Shown: positions 48,827-62,830 of the stretch, in pieces
Layout: each line of letters starts with the position of its first letter
Numbering within the stretch: position 1 is the first letter of the stretch
Source of the DNA: Anoplopoma fimbria
Taxonomy: Eukaryota; Chordata; Actinopteri; Perciformes; Anoplopomatidae
Assembly: GCF_027596085.1 (NCBI RefSeq)
Contig: NC_072465.1
Coordinates: 17,686,207-17,750,206, forward strand
Direction of reading: 5' to 3'
DNA: 64,000 bases
Position numbers and translations under genes: made by a program
The notes under the pieces: model-generated
Seen by the model: the letters and a program-made list of their open reading frames with translations, nothing else
Database searches by the model: none
Told to the model about the DNA's origin: nothing

Positions 48827-49940
48827 ACACATCAAACTGCCACCTGCAACAATCTTCGGTTCTGTTGCTAGCCACCTGAGGAATGTAACCTTGGTCACCA
48901 ACAACTCTGCTGTGCTGAGTCATAATTCACAGTTATTAAATCCCTACGCAGTCATTTAATTCAGTGTTTATATACAGATAATGCTTACTGTTTTACATAA
49001 CTTGTCGTTTGAGAAGCTGCTGCGGGTTGAGATGGAACGAGACTGTATGGAACGTGGAATTAATTGGTTAACGGCTGCTTCAGTCTTCGTTGGTCACGTG
49101 CCAAAGCTTTCCGCTAGGCCCTAAATCCAATCTGGTCACCTTCTTATAAACAGACTATGCTTGTCACCCGTCTAATCCATTACATTTCAGCAGGATATGG
49201 CTATTTTGTTTACATGAAAATGACCAAAGTCTCAAGTAAGTATTTACAGACAAAGCTATACATTATAGTGGGTTGTTAAACTTAAAATACCAAAATATGT
49301 GACTCTCTGAAACCAATTGCTATTTGAATATCCTAGGGTCACTAATTGCTAAATAGACTTCTCTGGAGACATTTTTTTTGTAAAGCCTATCAAATAAAGG
49401 CGTGATAAAGTATGATTAAAAAACATTAGTGGCATTTTTTTATTTCATTTCTATCACAAAATCTGAATGGACACAGATTGGATCTAATTATATAGCAATT
49501 ATGCTTATAATTTTGAGTAATGATATGGTGCTTATCTATCTGTAGTGATATTGTTCTTGTGATAAAATCAGTCCATTGGCATGCTGTACATGTACAATTT
49601 CGAAATATAAGGATGATAAAATGTGTGTCCAACATTTACAATAAAAATGATTAACATAGGAAAAATGTACCTGGTACAGAGGTACACAAAGGCCTCTGGG
49701 TATCAAATCAAACAGTGTCAGAATCAAGATTGACAACATACACAATTGCACGGATCAATACCAGTTTTAATGCCATGGTAGAGCACTATTTACAATCTGC
49801 AAAATAAATTATCCTGCAATCTTATACTGCATGGGCACAAAGGAAGTGGTACATTTGTATGGAATATTAGTTAAACCATGCCACGTACAGCTGTAAAACT
49901 TTACGTGTATATATATATATCTATCACTTGTATATTGTAG

Positions 49941-50262
49941 AGGGCTGCAACAGATAATTCTTTTTTATTGACTAATCTGTTGACTCCTTTTGAAATGAAT
50001 CTATCAATCATTTAATCAATAAAATGCCATAAAAATGTGAATAAAGGCCATTGTAATTTCCCAGAGCACAAGGTGACCTTTCAGCAGTCTAAAAGCCAAA
50101 ATTTGCAATAAGATAAATCAGAAAAAAGCAGCAGATTCTCACATTTAAAAAACTGGAACCCATGAATGTTTGTCAATTTTGGTTGATAAATGATGAGTTA
50201 TGGATTATCAAGGTTGTTGTTGATTGCTTTCCCGTCAGTCAGTTCATCGACTAATTGTTGAC
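49941..50262. mobile_element. MITE-like dispersed repeat copy C (opposite orientation)
   Basis: Starts with agggctgcaacagataattc and contains ttgactaatctgttga, cacaaggtgacctttcagca, gtctaaaagccaaaat and tcatcgactaattgttgac. These are reverse complements of the phrases in copies A and B. Confidence 0.72.
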
Positions 50263-50990
50263 ACCACAGCGCTGTTGGAGCACAGTCCTATATCTTAGAG
50301 AATCATTGAATTAAAGAGTATCCACCTGAAACTGGCTCATACTTGTGCCATTTTTGCTGTACAGCCTAATCGAAAAAATGCATGTTGTATTTCCTTTATG
50401 CACCGCTCTCTCTGGCCCAAAGGGCACTGATTCCCCACAGCACAGCACAATGAAAACAACTCTAAAACACTAAACACAGCAAAACTAACCAACCAGGTGA
50501 GACAGAAAGCCGGTTCCTTGGGGATGCATCTTTCTGAGCACCTAATGAAGCCAGCAGTGTCTCGCCTTATTACAGCTAATGGTTTATTTATGTAGTTATT
50601 TCATCCTGGGCTAAGAAACGTACATAAAGCGTTATTGTTATCAGTATTATTATTACATCACTTCCAGCATGTAGAGATAAGCAGCATTAAATCCATGCAG
50701 CCCAATCAAATTCACTATAATATACAATGAAAATTAGTGTGCAAACATAACACATATTTGCACAAATTAATGTTGTTTTTGTTCACGCATATAAATGTAA
50801 TGTGTGCGTGTGTGTGTGTGTGTGTTTTCTCTCGCTTCTCCTGAGCCACAGGTTTGGGCTATTTTCCCAGAAATGTGTTAGACAGAAAGAGGGAGGCAGA
50901 TGCTTTCCTGTCCTCCCAGAGGAGACTGCGACACATGTGGAGAGTGGCTGGGCTGGTCATATTAAACACACCATGTGCACCCTGCATGTG

Positions 50991-51034
<44 letters not shown>

Positions 51035-51928
51035 TGTGTTGCTGTGCACGCGCAGGAGTGTGGCCTATAAACAAGCTTGGAGTGAGACATCTAGTGGCAA
51101 ACGCACAGTACTTCAATAACAATGATAAAAATCAACCTTACAAACTGTGACTTATTGTATTTTTAAACAGCGAAAACAAAACTTTATTTAATCTGTGATC
51201 TGCCATCTTTTATGGTGGGGGGCAAAGTGAATTTATCATTTTGTTCTCCGGCTTGTGTGTATTTGCAGTTACAGTATGCTTGTGTGTGTGCATCTGTGCA
51301 TATCTGTGTGTTTGTATGATTGTGGATATTGCTGCAGTACGATACCATCTTTCCTGCTGTCATAACAATAGATCTTGCAGTTGATGGTGATGTATCATCT
51401 GTCAAACTATCAGTGCCAGGACATGGTCCGCTGGTCCCATGAGGCTGCAGACATGATTCACCACAGTTTTTTATGGTGGGTGTCTCCTTTCACCTCTGGA
51501 GCTGCCTTTGGACTGCTCGGCTGTCTGACCTCGCCAGCCTCTGCAGGATGTTGTATTAACCTTGCACCACTAAGCGTTGATTATTTATACAGGGGATATT
51601 CAGGGTGTGTGAGCAGCATGTTAAAGCTTATCTCAATTAATCTAATGGCTCAGTAATCAAGACATCTGCACACAAGTAAACAGGCCTCGGCAATCCCTCC
51701 ACGGTTATTAGTAGCAAATCATCAGGCTTTTACATTCTGCATCAACATCAAAGTCTGGTTCATTTGCTCAATAGTGCAAAATCCAACATGCAGTAAGCTA
51801 ACACTTACCGAAGGGTGTGTACACCATAACTAAAACAGTCGCAAGTTATCAGTTGTATAATATGTAATGTGGAGGAGAAGCATTTACTAGTACGTACCTT
51901 GTAGACTGAGATATTTTACTGTTGCTTT
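50263..51928. other. Upstream flank, no gene seen
   Basis: Contains GT runs at 50806-50824 and 50994-51032, and a complex block at about 51400-51660. That block includes an 93-codon frame without recognisable features, so I treat it as non-coding. Confidence 0.45.
50994..51032. repeat. (GT)n microsatellite
   Basis: About 39 bases of GT. A shorter related run is at 50806-50824. Confidence 0.95.
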
Positions 51929-52265
51929 GAAGGAACAGTGAGATGTACGGGGGATCTATTGGCAGAAATGGAATAAAATATTCATTTTTACAGTATGTTT
52001 TCATTCATGTATAATTTGTGTTGCTTAGAATGAGCCCTATAGGGAGAAGGTCCTCTTCCACGGACTCTGCCATTTTGCACCGCCATGGTACTAGTAGCCC
52101 AGAACGAACAAACCCAACACTGGCTCTAAAGAGCCTTTCGTGGTCTTACATTACCTGAAGGTCCTCTACATGCTTGGAAAGGGAGGGGTGTCCAGAGGAG
52201 TGATCAGTCGGTTGGACTCACCGCAAATTCACCGCTATGCCACTAAATTCAAAACACTGCTCGTT
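51929..52265. mobile_element. Dispersed percomorph repeat
   Basis: Contains gggggatctattggcagaaa, tggaataaaatattcat, agaatgagccctatagggag, gtcctcttccacggactctg, ttgcaccgccatgg, ctggctctaaagagcctttc and gcttggaaagggaggggtg, in the order I recall for an abundant teleost element. It is non-coding, and its class is uncertain to me. Confidence 0.75.
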
Positions 52266-54159
52266 TTAAGGGGGACTTTGACAATTTTGCACATCAAGGT
52301 GTGTTTACAGGTTTTGAGGGGAACTAATACGTATGTGAAAAAAAGTTGTATAAAGCCTTTTGTTACTCTGGAGGGAGCTGCACAAAATTGGGTAAATTGC
52401 CTTAAGTGATGTAACTTGAAAAGTCGGGGCTGAAGACCGAATCTGGATTTGTGTGGTTAGAAAGAAGTGTGCTCATCAGGCCTCTGCAGCTCCTCATCTC
52501 TGCGTGACACACTTGATTTTCCACCAAAGTGTCACTATGAACCCCGCAGCAATTCTTGGTAAGACCAACGGGCTACAATCGACCAAGTGTCCATGATCGC
52601 TACCCATTGCAGGTCTTGCAAAGTAAACTAGTTGGGTTCATTTTTACGTCAGTTTAGTTGCATTGAGGGATATGTGGGCCTCAGGTTTGGACAGGGAAGA
52701 AGAATATCTGGAACAAACTGATCAAAATAAAGATGATATCTCTGATATGTTTCTGCTGTGTCAATCTTGCTACTTCTCTTTTAATTGTCCATGATGAGTC
52801 AGACCGTTTTATTGAAAGCTAGTTCAATGCTAAATCGGTGGAGAAAGATTGCCATTAATTAGCTTTAATTTCCACCAAAGCTGAAGCACAACATGTTTTT
52901 AACACTTGTCTCTGTACACACATGCATGGGCAGCAACGTTGCAAACATGTTTTATGAGGCATGCTTTGCCTGTTTGAGCCTCTTCATGAATCTCCAGCCT
53001 CTCTGTGGCTACTAAACAGGGAGGCGGGACCTGCCAGTGGAGCAGCAAACAGGAGATTAAGACCTGAATCAGAAAAGCAGATTAATGGGCCTGTGTGTTT
53101 GTTTGTGTGTGTGTGGGTGGATGGGTTGCTCTGTAGGTGGGTGTATGTGTTTTTGTATGTGTATGTGCGTGTGCTCTCAATCCCTTCATATCATATTATT
53201 GAACAATTATGTCTATGTAGATAAAATATGCACTTTGCTAGCAGCAATATATCATATAGGGATTGAATAAACACACAAGCGACCACTTCTACAAGTCACA
53301 GACATCACACAATCCTCCAAAATGTCACTCTAAAGCTCAGTAAGCAGATGTAGAATAATCCCCGGGTCCTGACAGGCTGTGATCCTGCAGATAGTTTCCA
53401 ACATTGCAAAAACGATGTGAAAGGTGACTGTTGAGGGCATAAACATGTCATCCCTCAGCGTGCATCCCCTGGGTGCCTCAATCCTCCCCTCACACTCAGA
53501 ATTTGTGTGCCGCCGCCATCGTATCAGCAGACCAGCCTCTGTAATCATCCCAAAGTGATCAGCAGAGATAACATCAGGGAAGGCTCGCTCTGCAGGACGG
53601 CACTAACAACAAGTTTGCCACTGAAATTGGGCGATAGAGCATAAACAAAGGCACACCTCGAATTCAAATCCCTCCTTGGATGTTGTGATAATTCAGTTCA
53701 AGTCCATTGAACAAGAATAATGATTGTGGAAGAGTGCTTATCAAAAACTACTGTGTCTGGGCCACCTGAAGCATGTCCTGTGCTGAAATAACTCCAGCCT
53801 CAAAGGAGTCCTCTGCCCTGGCATTGACTGTGCATGTAATTATGATGATTGAGTAATACAAGACTGTAAAGTTTGTCCTTTAAGATAAAATTCTCTTCTA
53901 TGTAGTCCATTTTATTTCTTCATTTGTAATGATGACAATATACTCAGTGAAGTCATTGTTGAGATCTTATAACATCAATAAATCAACCTTTATCTATATA
54001 CCACACGTCATACATAGAATGCAACTCCAAGTGCTGAAAATAAAGAAATAAAAAGATAAGAAGTTTAATGAATAAATATAAATGTGGAAATTAATATAGA
54101 CATTTAAATGAGTAAAATAAAGAATATTATAATAAAACATGTAACTAGATAAAAGCAGG
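52266..54159. other. Upstream flank, no gene seen
   Basis: Contains a degenerate G/T-rich tract (53091-53177) and a complex block at about 53340-53600. No exon is supported. Confidence 0.45.
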
Positions 54160-54370
54160 CTACAAAGGCATGTTTTAAGTTTTCTTTTAAAGAGCTCTAC
54201 ACTCTTTTCCTCCAGCAGGCCGGTCCACAGGCTGGGGACATAGTGGCTAAAAGCGGTCTCACTTAGACCAGATCCTGGAAACAACTAAGAAACAACTGCC
54301 AGAGGACCTGAGGGATCTAGTTGGTACTTCTCTTGAAACTATGCCAGGCAAGTAGTCGAGAGCGCAATTC
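54160..54370. repeat. Dispersed repeat fragment
   Basis: The phrases aggcatgttttaagttttc, gagctctacactcttttcc, aggccggtccacaggctggg and agtggctaaaagcggtctc resemble a repeat found widely in fish genomes, by recollection. Borders and class are uncertain. Confidence 0.45.
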
Positions 54371-57297
54371 TAAAACAAACTTGTGTAACATGGGGGCTTT
54401 GCTAAAACAAAATGCAATATAGGGCAAAAAAAAGCCAACAGCTGAGCATGATGATCTGCTGCACTTTATTTGGAGGTTAAACCAAAATCGTATTAATAAT
54501 CCCTTTTTGGGAAATTGTGTGTGTGCACAACTGCAAGATAGGTTCAAGCTGAACCAGGAGGTCAGTCAGAGGATGTTTGAGTGAACCTTTTGAGTGATTC
54601 TTTCACAGTTGTATCTTCATTCTCTCCTCTGAATTAATGGTATGTTGATATAAAGACATAACTAAGACAATAAGACTTTGGTAGTATGAAAGTCTAACTT
54701 CCCATTCCCACCAGTGACTTTATATTGTGATTTCACAAAGTTTGGTGACAGATTATGAAAAGAATGGTCAAAATTGAAGGCACAGATATCGTGACTTGTA
54801 GTGTTAGGGATCAAAATCTTCCAAAACATAGGATCCGTGCGTTTCCATAATTCATCTTGATACCATCTTTTTATAATATATTATATTCAGGGTTCTTTTT
54901 TAAGGTTTGGAAAGGTCTATCCAGAGCAACCAAGTACATTTTACAACTGTTTTCCTAAAAAATCTGAATTTTAGTGTGAAAATGTGGTGGAGTGGTGCAG
55001 AAATAGAAGGCATTATTACATTTAACCTCCCACAAAACAAAACTTCAAAGATGTAATAAAATTAGAATAGATTCATAGTTTAAACATCCATCACTGTGGC
55101 AAATAACACAAAGAGAGAACAATTAGAACACAGCGCTCAGCAAATGCAACCAGGAAGTAATTCTTCTTTCATTTTAAATAAACACCGGACATGAGAGCTA
55201 AGGTTAGGAGTCATTAATCCACTCTCGAACTCTCTATGTGTCACCAGAGTAGACACTGTTGTCAGCCCTGGTGCTGCTCGTTAATGTGAAGCTTTCCATC
55301 TGTGTTTCTGAGCTTGTGCTTCTGCTACAGTAAGTGAGGCTGATTTTATTCATCCACTGTAGATCACTGTGAATAACGGGGAATATCTGTCCCGCTGTCA
55401 AATCTGGCAGACAGATGTGGACACCGACCGGTGCTGACTGCGCTGAAGATAAGGGGAAGAAAAAACAGCAGGATTTATAATAGGATGAGAATTAACCAGC
55501 TTGTTTTGAAATGCTGTGTCATTTTTAGAGGAGATAGGGGCATTGATTTCAGGTCGGAAAAGAGGATACAGGGAGTGAATTGATCACCATAACATCTCTC
55601 GGCTTATTTGGAAAGAAGGTCGGCAGTTTGTACTTGCAAATATTATGTTCAATTTATTGAAACAGAAATGTCTACATCTGCATGCGCACGTGTTTACAAG
55701 TATATCCCTGCCCCGAAAATGAGCTAAAATGAAGAGACACTCATACGTTTTCCATCTGCTTTGTCCTTGACTTGTCCCAGGAAGAGAGAAGAGATTTCCC
55801 CTATTTGTTACTCTAGAGACAGCAACTGGCTGTGACCACAGCAGAATTTAAAACAGTAAATAGGGAGGTAATGGGCTTTGAGCCTACTGTCATCTCTAGT
55901 CTAGCTCTGGCTATCACCCAGGATATTAGCAGATAAATCTGAATGGCTTCCATCTGAGGCGGTGCACAATGGTTATTGATCAGACAACTCGGAGCGGAGC
56001 GGGAGGAGAGGAGCAGAGTTTATTAATTAGGGATTGACAGCCAATTCCCTCTTCTTATTCAGAGATGGACAGCTCGGGAATCCTGATGAGCTGTGCCCTC
56101 TATGCATTTGTCAACGCCGAGCTCCACGCTGCAAACACAATAACACAGCAGCGCTACAAGAATACACAGAGGGAATTGGGCCGATGACCCTGCTCAGTGC
56201 TCATACGCTGTAAACCTGAGCACAATGAGAGATCAGCTGGCTATTCAGGTGTAAAATGATCAACCAACCCCCTGCTCAGATCTTCATTTCCTTAGCCTTA
56301 AGTGTTGCATGACCACGAGTGTTAGCATGAAGTTATCACTTTTAGTTTCAAGACTTCAAGATTTCGACTTCTTAGTTAACATATTTTGCATTTTCTCATT
56401 TATTTCCACATTTCTTTACATTCTCAGAGCCTTTCCCTCTCTCTGTTTTGATGGCTATATGAATGTCTTAATGGCTATTCTCCCAGCAGCTCTGCGTCTC
56501 CTCTCTAAACTTGACTCTAATAGGATACAGGGCTTTTCCACTGATTGGGTTGCTAGAGAATAAAATTGGCTCTTAACTGTACCTCAGTGCTGAGCGGCAC
56601 CCTAATCCAGGCACCCCGGGCTGCCAGGCTCCGTTGTTCTCCCTCAGCTCTCCCGTATGCTCCGATACGGATCTGATCCCCTGCACAATTTCATGCCTGC
56701 TTTGCCCTCTTCTCCTGCAGCAAAGCATCAATTACCCTCATAAAACAAATTCTGCCCCCTTCAGAAGTTTCAGCCAAACGCGCCGCCCCACCCCACCCTC
56801 CCATATCTCCACAGCGGCCAAACGAGTCACAACTTTGTTAAAACTCTTCAGCACTTAAAACGTATATGAGCATCACAAAAATCATGTTGAAGATTAAAAA
56901 AAGAGGCTAACAGAAATACCAACTATCCACTCAACAAATCTGAAGCAGGTCAACCCAGAAAAACACTTCCACTTATTTGTCCTTAATTCAAGTACCCTTG
57001 AGTTAAGGAGATGTTTTTCTTTTCTTTCTTTCACAAATATAAGAGTGAGTTTCAATTCATGACTTGGAAACCAGACTGTGCAGCAGGGTGACTCACTTAC
57101 TTCCTGACCCTTGACTTCCATCTGTGCAAGGCTAATCCCAGGTTAATGACTCGGCCAAAGAACATCAGGAGGCGACATAACAGTCATCTTAAACACACAA
57201 ACACAGACACACACACATTCATGAACTGGAGCAAAACCCCTGTTCTTTAAACACTGTTTCTCAAGTTAACATAGAACAGTTGACAGCACCTGATCTA
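54371..57297. other. Upstream flank, no gene seen
   Basis: Mostly AT-rich. A complex block at about 55840-56260 looks like conserved non-coding sequence. Short frames at 56309-56563 and 56634-56858 lack support. Confidence 0.45.
55960..56260. promoter_or_regulatory. Candidate conserved non-coding element in upstream flank
   Basis: A repeat-free stretch with tttattaattagggattgac (homeodomain/OTX-like), acagccaattccctcttc and cacaataacacagcagcgct. It sits about 14 kb upstream of the cacna2d2 start. Inference from motif density only. Confidence 0.27.
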
Positions 57298-57915
57298 GAG
57301 AGGTGGAAGAGGTACACAGATCCTTCACTTAGGTACAAATAAACCAGCAACTGTTACAAGTATTCAAAATCCTACTTCACCAAAGTACAGAAGTATTATC
57401 AACAAATGTTCTCCCGTGACTGATAGATGGCTTTATTATTTATGATTTTTAATACTTATGCATAATCCTGTAAGCAGAATTTTACTGTTATAGCTAACTG
57501 CATACAGTAGTTCAGGTCCGGTCCCTCCAAATGGTGATGGAAAAGGGAAAAAACTATGTTCTGCTGCACAAATGGATATTCATTCTTCGGGAAGTTTCAC
57601 TTAACTTTGCTTTTTATTTAAACAGTTATTTAACTGACACCAGAGAGGAAACTGTTTGTTTGTAAGGGGTCACAGTCCAAATACGTTGGGAACAACTGGT
57701 TTAACCTTTAACAATGATTTGTGCTTTGTAATGTTATTATGTGTTTCTTAATGTAAAAAAGATGTTAATACCTCTGTCACATGAATAGTGAAGTAAAAAG
57801 TACAATATTTCCCCCTGAAATAGTGGTGTATTGGTATAGAGCAGATAAGATGCATAAAATACTCAAGTAATGAACAAGTACATAACTCCAATACTTGAGT
57901 AAATAAACTGCTATT
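57298..57915. mobile_element. Dispersed teleost repeat (acttaagtacaa / gaagtattatca type)
   Basis: Begins agaggtggaagaggtacaca with gatccttcacttaggtacaa and ends with aaaatactcaagtaatgaac and ccaatacttgagtaaataa. Both ends and the central caccaaagtacagaagtatt match a very common percomorph repeat I recall. It is diverged and non-coding. Confidence 0.72.
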
Positions 57916-58756
57916 CTGACAGCTTTACTATGTGCATGTGAATGTTACACACACATTTGCACAAACCAGACAGAGACACCTTATCTTGCTGTTGTCCCTT
58001 CACTGTGCCCTTGCTCACATCTCAACAGTTCAACAGGATCCTTTTCCAAGCATTTACAGAATCATTTTCTCAAGAAGATATTCACTGTTTTATTTTTCTT
58101 CCTTCTAAGAAGTGCATAACACTTTTGGGAGAGGCTGGATGTGCACAGAACAAACACAGAGGTCTTATCTCAAGGCTGCAAAAAGAGGGAAGACTGACAT
58201 GGGAAGTTTTTCAGTGACCCAGAGAGCTCTGCAGCCAAGCGAATTGTAGTTGAGGAGCCGAGGGCAATGGGGTTGAAATATGAAATTAACCACCCACATA
58301 CATACTTTAGCAGCTTTAAAGGGCGCTTTAAGGCTAGTGTTTAAATACATTATATTGTCTCATTTAATGTGATTCAAAGCTATATTTAATTGACAACCAT
58401 CTACAGTAAATAACCAACAGGGCAGCATGTAAATCCAATTAAACTTTAATGATTTGTGTATCAAGGTCAATGACAATTCATTACCTTCTCTCATTCAAAC
58501 AGTCAATCTATCTGCAGTTGGTGCTCAAAAAATTAAAAAGAACGCCACATTTTTTAAAGCACTCATTTGGTCAACATTCGCTTTTGGGTTTCTGTTAATG
58601 ACTTATTGAGTATTTTTCTTTCATCAGTTAATTAGCATTCAAATACAAAAGGTACTTAATTTCAAAGCAATTATCTCCTGATTGGCTGGCCCACATGAAA
58701 AAGTCGACCGCTCTCCGTTCTGTTAAACCGTTGTGGATTCCTGCATAAATTGATTT

Positions 58757-58759
<3 letters not shown>

Positions 58760-58843
<84 letters not shown>
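58760..58843. repeat. (GT)n microsatellite
   Basis: About 84 bases of perfect GT followed by gtgcgtgtgt. Confidence 0.97.
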
Positions 58844-58848
<5 letters not shown>

Positions 58849-59329
58849 GTGCTTGCGTGTATGCCCTGTTTGTTCACGCACGGTTCAGTGTGTCTAAATG
58901 TGTGTGTCTTTGTATATAAGTACAAAAAAAAAAACGTATACCCTTGACTGCATCCGAGTAGGTCCTTGACTGTTTTATATTCTCTCAGTCAAGCAGGCAG
59001 ATAGCAAGTAGCAGGTGGACAACATCTGCTGTGCAAAGTGAAGCTCTAAATAGAAGGAAACATTGCAAGCACAAGGTATTCCATCAACATAATTACTCTC
59101 ACACAAATGCACATGGGCCCGCACACACATTCGCACAATGAGGATGTATAACATCAGGCCTTCAGAGGGCTCCAGGATCACGGCCTTTCTTGTAGTGGGA
59201 AGAGATAAACAGGAAATGCTTTCTGCAGCAGTCAGCTCCTTCGTCCTATCAGCCCCCACTCTGCATTTATCTGCAAAAAATCCTGCGTACACATGCTGCA
59301 AAAATGCCTCGAGATTTCAAAAGTTAATT

Positions 59330-59760
59330 ACAGCATCAAATTAAGTGCATGACAAGTACCAATAGAAGGCCAGTGGAAGGGTCTTTAATCCCCTTTGCTC
59401 CGCCGACTCTCCTCCATGGCACCTCAAACGCCACCTCAGCCACTGTTTACCAAATTAAAACAATCCCAGCAGTAGAAGGCAATCAACATGCACGTGGATT
59501 TACACGACTCCATCCCCCTCACTTGTTTGTTTGTATGTTATTGAAAGGAAAGTGATGCATGTTTTAATTGAATGAGGTCCCTTTTTGCAGCCAGTTTAAG
59601 GGGTAAATTTGATTGCAGTTTTAATTAACCAGCAGAGTTCGCCCCTTTCATCGGTCCAAGGGATTACAATTATGAACACAATGAAGCAGCAGCCGCGTGG
59701 TGATTTGGTGAAGGTGGCTGCACTGGGAATTTAGGGGCACTTTAAATCCAAGGTATGAAG
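59330..59760. promoter_or_regulatory. Candidate conserved non-coding element in upstream flank
   Basis: A repeat-free block with tgttttaattgaatgagg, gcagttttaattaaccagc, gggattacaattatgaacac and gggaatttaggggcacttt. Homeodomain-type cores cluster with few simple repeats. Conservation cannot be tested here. Confidence 0.3.
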
Positions 59761-62449
59761 AAACGCAGTTCAAGCTACAAGTTGTACAAAAATAAATAAA
59801 AAAATACACAATTTGATGTCGTTATTGTGAAAATGTTTTGTAAAATATTGAGTTTTATTGTAGAATGTACTGTCTGTCATCTGGTCTTCACTTATTTATA
59901 CGCACAGGTTTTTATCTTTAGAAGAAACAGAGAGGCGACTGTCGTTCTAAACAGCAATGGCAGCTGCTAAGGGGTAAGCAAAGATGCTGCTCATCAGTTA
60001 TATTAGAACTTGAAAATGTTTCCTAATTGAAAGAAGAGCGAAGAATGACTATGAAGGCTTTTCTTAACCGAGACGATGTTTTCGCTCTTCTCACGACTCG
60101 CTTCTGTTCGAGTTTGGTTGACAGATGGTTCATCCAATAACCTTTCATGCATTGCTTGAAGGTGCCTGCCCTTTTCCAAACAGTTTCCAATGAAACTTTC
60201 CAATGAAACGCATTTGAGAGTTAGCAAGGTGGCGGGGAAAAACAACAGGATGAGTAAGAGCTGGTTGGAGTGTCTGACACATTCTGCTGACCTGCTGTGT
60301 CCTGGTAACAAGATTTAAACAAATAATTAGAATTAGGTAATTGTCTCTGTTTTACCTGTAATTACTTCCAGGAAACTTCAGAGGACATTATTAGGAATTT
60401 ACAGCCCAGTAAAACAAAGCATTACTTATATATCACTGTGTCTTCTATTTACCTTCTTGATGCACAAATGATTGAAATCATTTAGCTAAATAATACCACA
60501 ACATCGTGACAAGGCTGGTAAATTCCCTGTGCAGAAACACTATCTCACTAGTGCTAATGAAGAGCTTACCCTCCATTTGAGCTGTGGCCAGCCAAACACC
60601 ATTTGTTTCACTGCATCTCCTTCTTTATCTTGTTCCTTTAACAACGAGGAGGGATGTGGAAGTAGAGACGGGGGTTGCAGGGCCTCTGATCTTGATTCTC
60701 TCAATGATATTGCGTCATTGACATTATAGTTTGCGCCACTAAATGTTTAATATGACTCATTAAACAAATAAACAGTCAGATTATAGTGCAAGTGATAACA
60801 ACCATCTCCACTTATGAGATGAATAAGGGTTTCATTGATACATAGGACTATAAGAAAGATGCCTTTAAGATATTTAATAATTTTACTAGATCTCTGCAGT
60901 TGGTCTCTTAGAATATTGACTTAAATCGCAATGCAAATATCTACAATAGAATATATTAACCTAACAACAAGGCAACATTTTCAGTATGCAACCCCTTGTT
61001 AAATACGGTATTACAATAAAACAACACCACAAACTACAGCCTCATTAATTACAATAGTTTGGTTGAATTTCTGTGTATTATTACTATTATATCCACGTCT
61101 TTTCATACAAACACAGGTTATAGCTTTTTTCATATGCTATTTTTTTTATTAAATGTTCCCTATTTGTGAACAAGTTTTATGTTGCTGCCTATTTATTACA
61201 ATTTCTAGGGAGGTTATTCTAAAATATAACTTCAAATTATATAATCTATCTTTTTTTTGTTTTCTTGTTTTGTTTTCTTATTTTTTTTCCGAAAACGACA
61301 AAAGTTAGGATTAGTTTAGGACCAACATTGAATGATACTTTACATTTCTTGGTGTATACTCATTTGTCCTTTGTGTAATTCACTTTTATTTTTCAGCATT
61401 GAGATGTTACCGCATTGTATTCAGAGATGTTTAGTATTCTGCCCCCTCATGTAGAGGGAGAATTAAAAATGTAAACACCTCTAATATACTGCAGTCCAGT
61501 AGAACACCATCGTTAACTATGGTCACAATACAGTAATAAACATATAATTAAATTAACACATTTTTGAAAATGTCATCAATAACTGACATAAAGACAGATA
61601 CTCAGGGCTGTTGTACTGGATTGCATTAGATTGAATATATGTACCTGATAACACTTAAAACAAATAAAGAGCCAATAAATGCATATTATGTACATGGTAT
61701 TTCAAAATGTGCGCATTACGCTCTTTGATGTTAACTGTTTGTACAGTGAGGTGAGGATTTGGTATAATAGGGATATTGCAGACACCACATTGTTGATTTA
61801 AATGTTTATGAGTGTGATGGTGTGTGCAGTGCTCTGCAGTGCCGACCAGAGGGAAGCAGTTGTGGGGTTATTGTTATTGCACAGGAGCATTAAACATTGT
61901 ATAGACCCAGTAAATGCAGTTACAGTGTACTTAATGTTCAACAAATGATGCTCAAGTCTCTCTCTCTGCTACTAATAACCCAGACAAGGACGCGAGGGCG
62001 AGGCGGACACAGACAGACCCTCGCACCCTCCCCTTCCTCCCTCCTCCCCCCCTCCCATACTGTAAACGAGCAGCGCTGGTGTAGATCAGCTCCTCCTGGC
62101 CAAATGGGTTTTGTCAGCTCACAGAGAGCATCATCATCACGCTGCTTAGTTTAGACTGGCACTCCGCTGGGAGGAGCGAGCCAATGCATTACAAAACACA
62201 GACGCAGACGCATACGTAGATGCATGCACACACACGTACACACACACACACACAGTGTAATGAGATTCAACACATCAGAAAGACATGTCGCTGCAGAGAG
62301 GTGGACAGAGGTTGGACAGAATTTAGATACATTGAAGAATAAAGTCAAGTGAAGACTGACTTACATCGAGACCTCACACACACACAAATGTTCTCTCACT
62401 GAGGCCCCACATCCAGCTTGTTCCTTCCTACGAGCCATACACCAAAAAA

Positions 62450-62830
62450 AACACAAATTGGCATAGATTTACCTTCATCCCCTCCTTCTCTTCCCGGCTG
62501 CACAGTTTTGTGATACGGCACAGGGCTCTGGTGACCGTGGCAGTTTAATGCCACACTGATGAGGTCAAACACAGAGGGGAGTCAGGTTAATTGGCAGCTG
62601 CTCAGCAATTCACAGGTTGAACAATGATAACAAATCCTCCAAATGTTAATGGGGGTAAAAAAAAAATTGGTAATAAATATAGCTTCCAGTTCAGCTGAAT
62701 GGGAATGTGGAGCAATGTGACGAGATGAAGAATCTTCCCAGGAGATATTGTCTCTTAGAATTAGGTTATGATACCGCATTATAGAGGAAGGCACAATTAT
62801 TGCATCTCCTCCCATCCGACCACACTGAGT
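62450..62830. promoter_or_regulatory. Candidate conserved non-coding element in upstream flank
   Basis: A complex block containing gtttaatgccacactgatga, a SOX-like pair in gaacaatgataacaaatcc, ggcagctgctcagcaattc (E-box) and cacaattattgcatctcc (C/EBP or OCT-like). It looks like enhancer-type DNA; unproven. Confidence 0.3.

Noticed and set aside
60003..60311. 102-codon minus-strand frame with a hydrophobic segment
   Set aside because: The hydrophobic stretch is short and derives from T-rich sequence. No homologue is recognised and no splice logic is visible.
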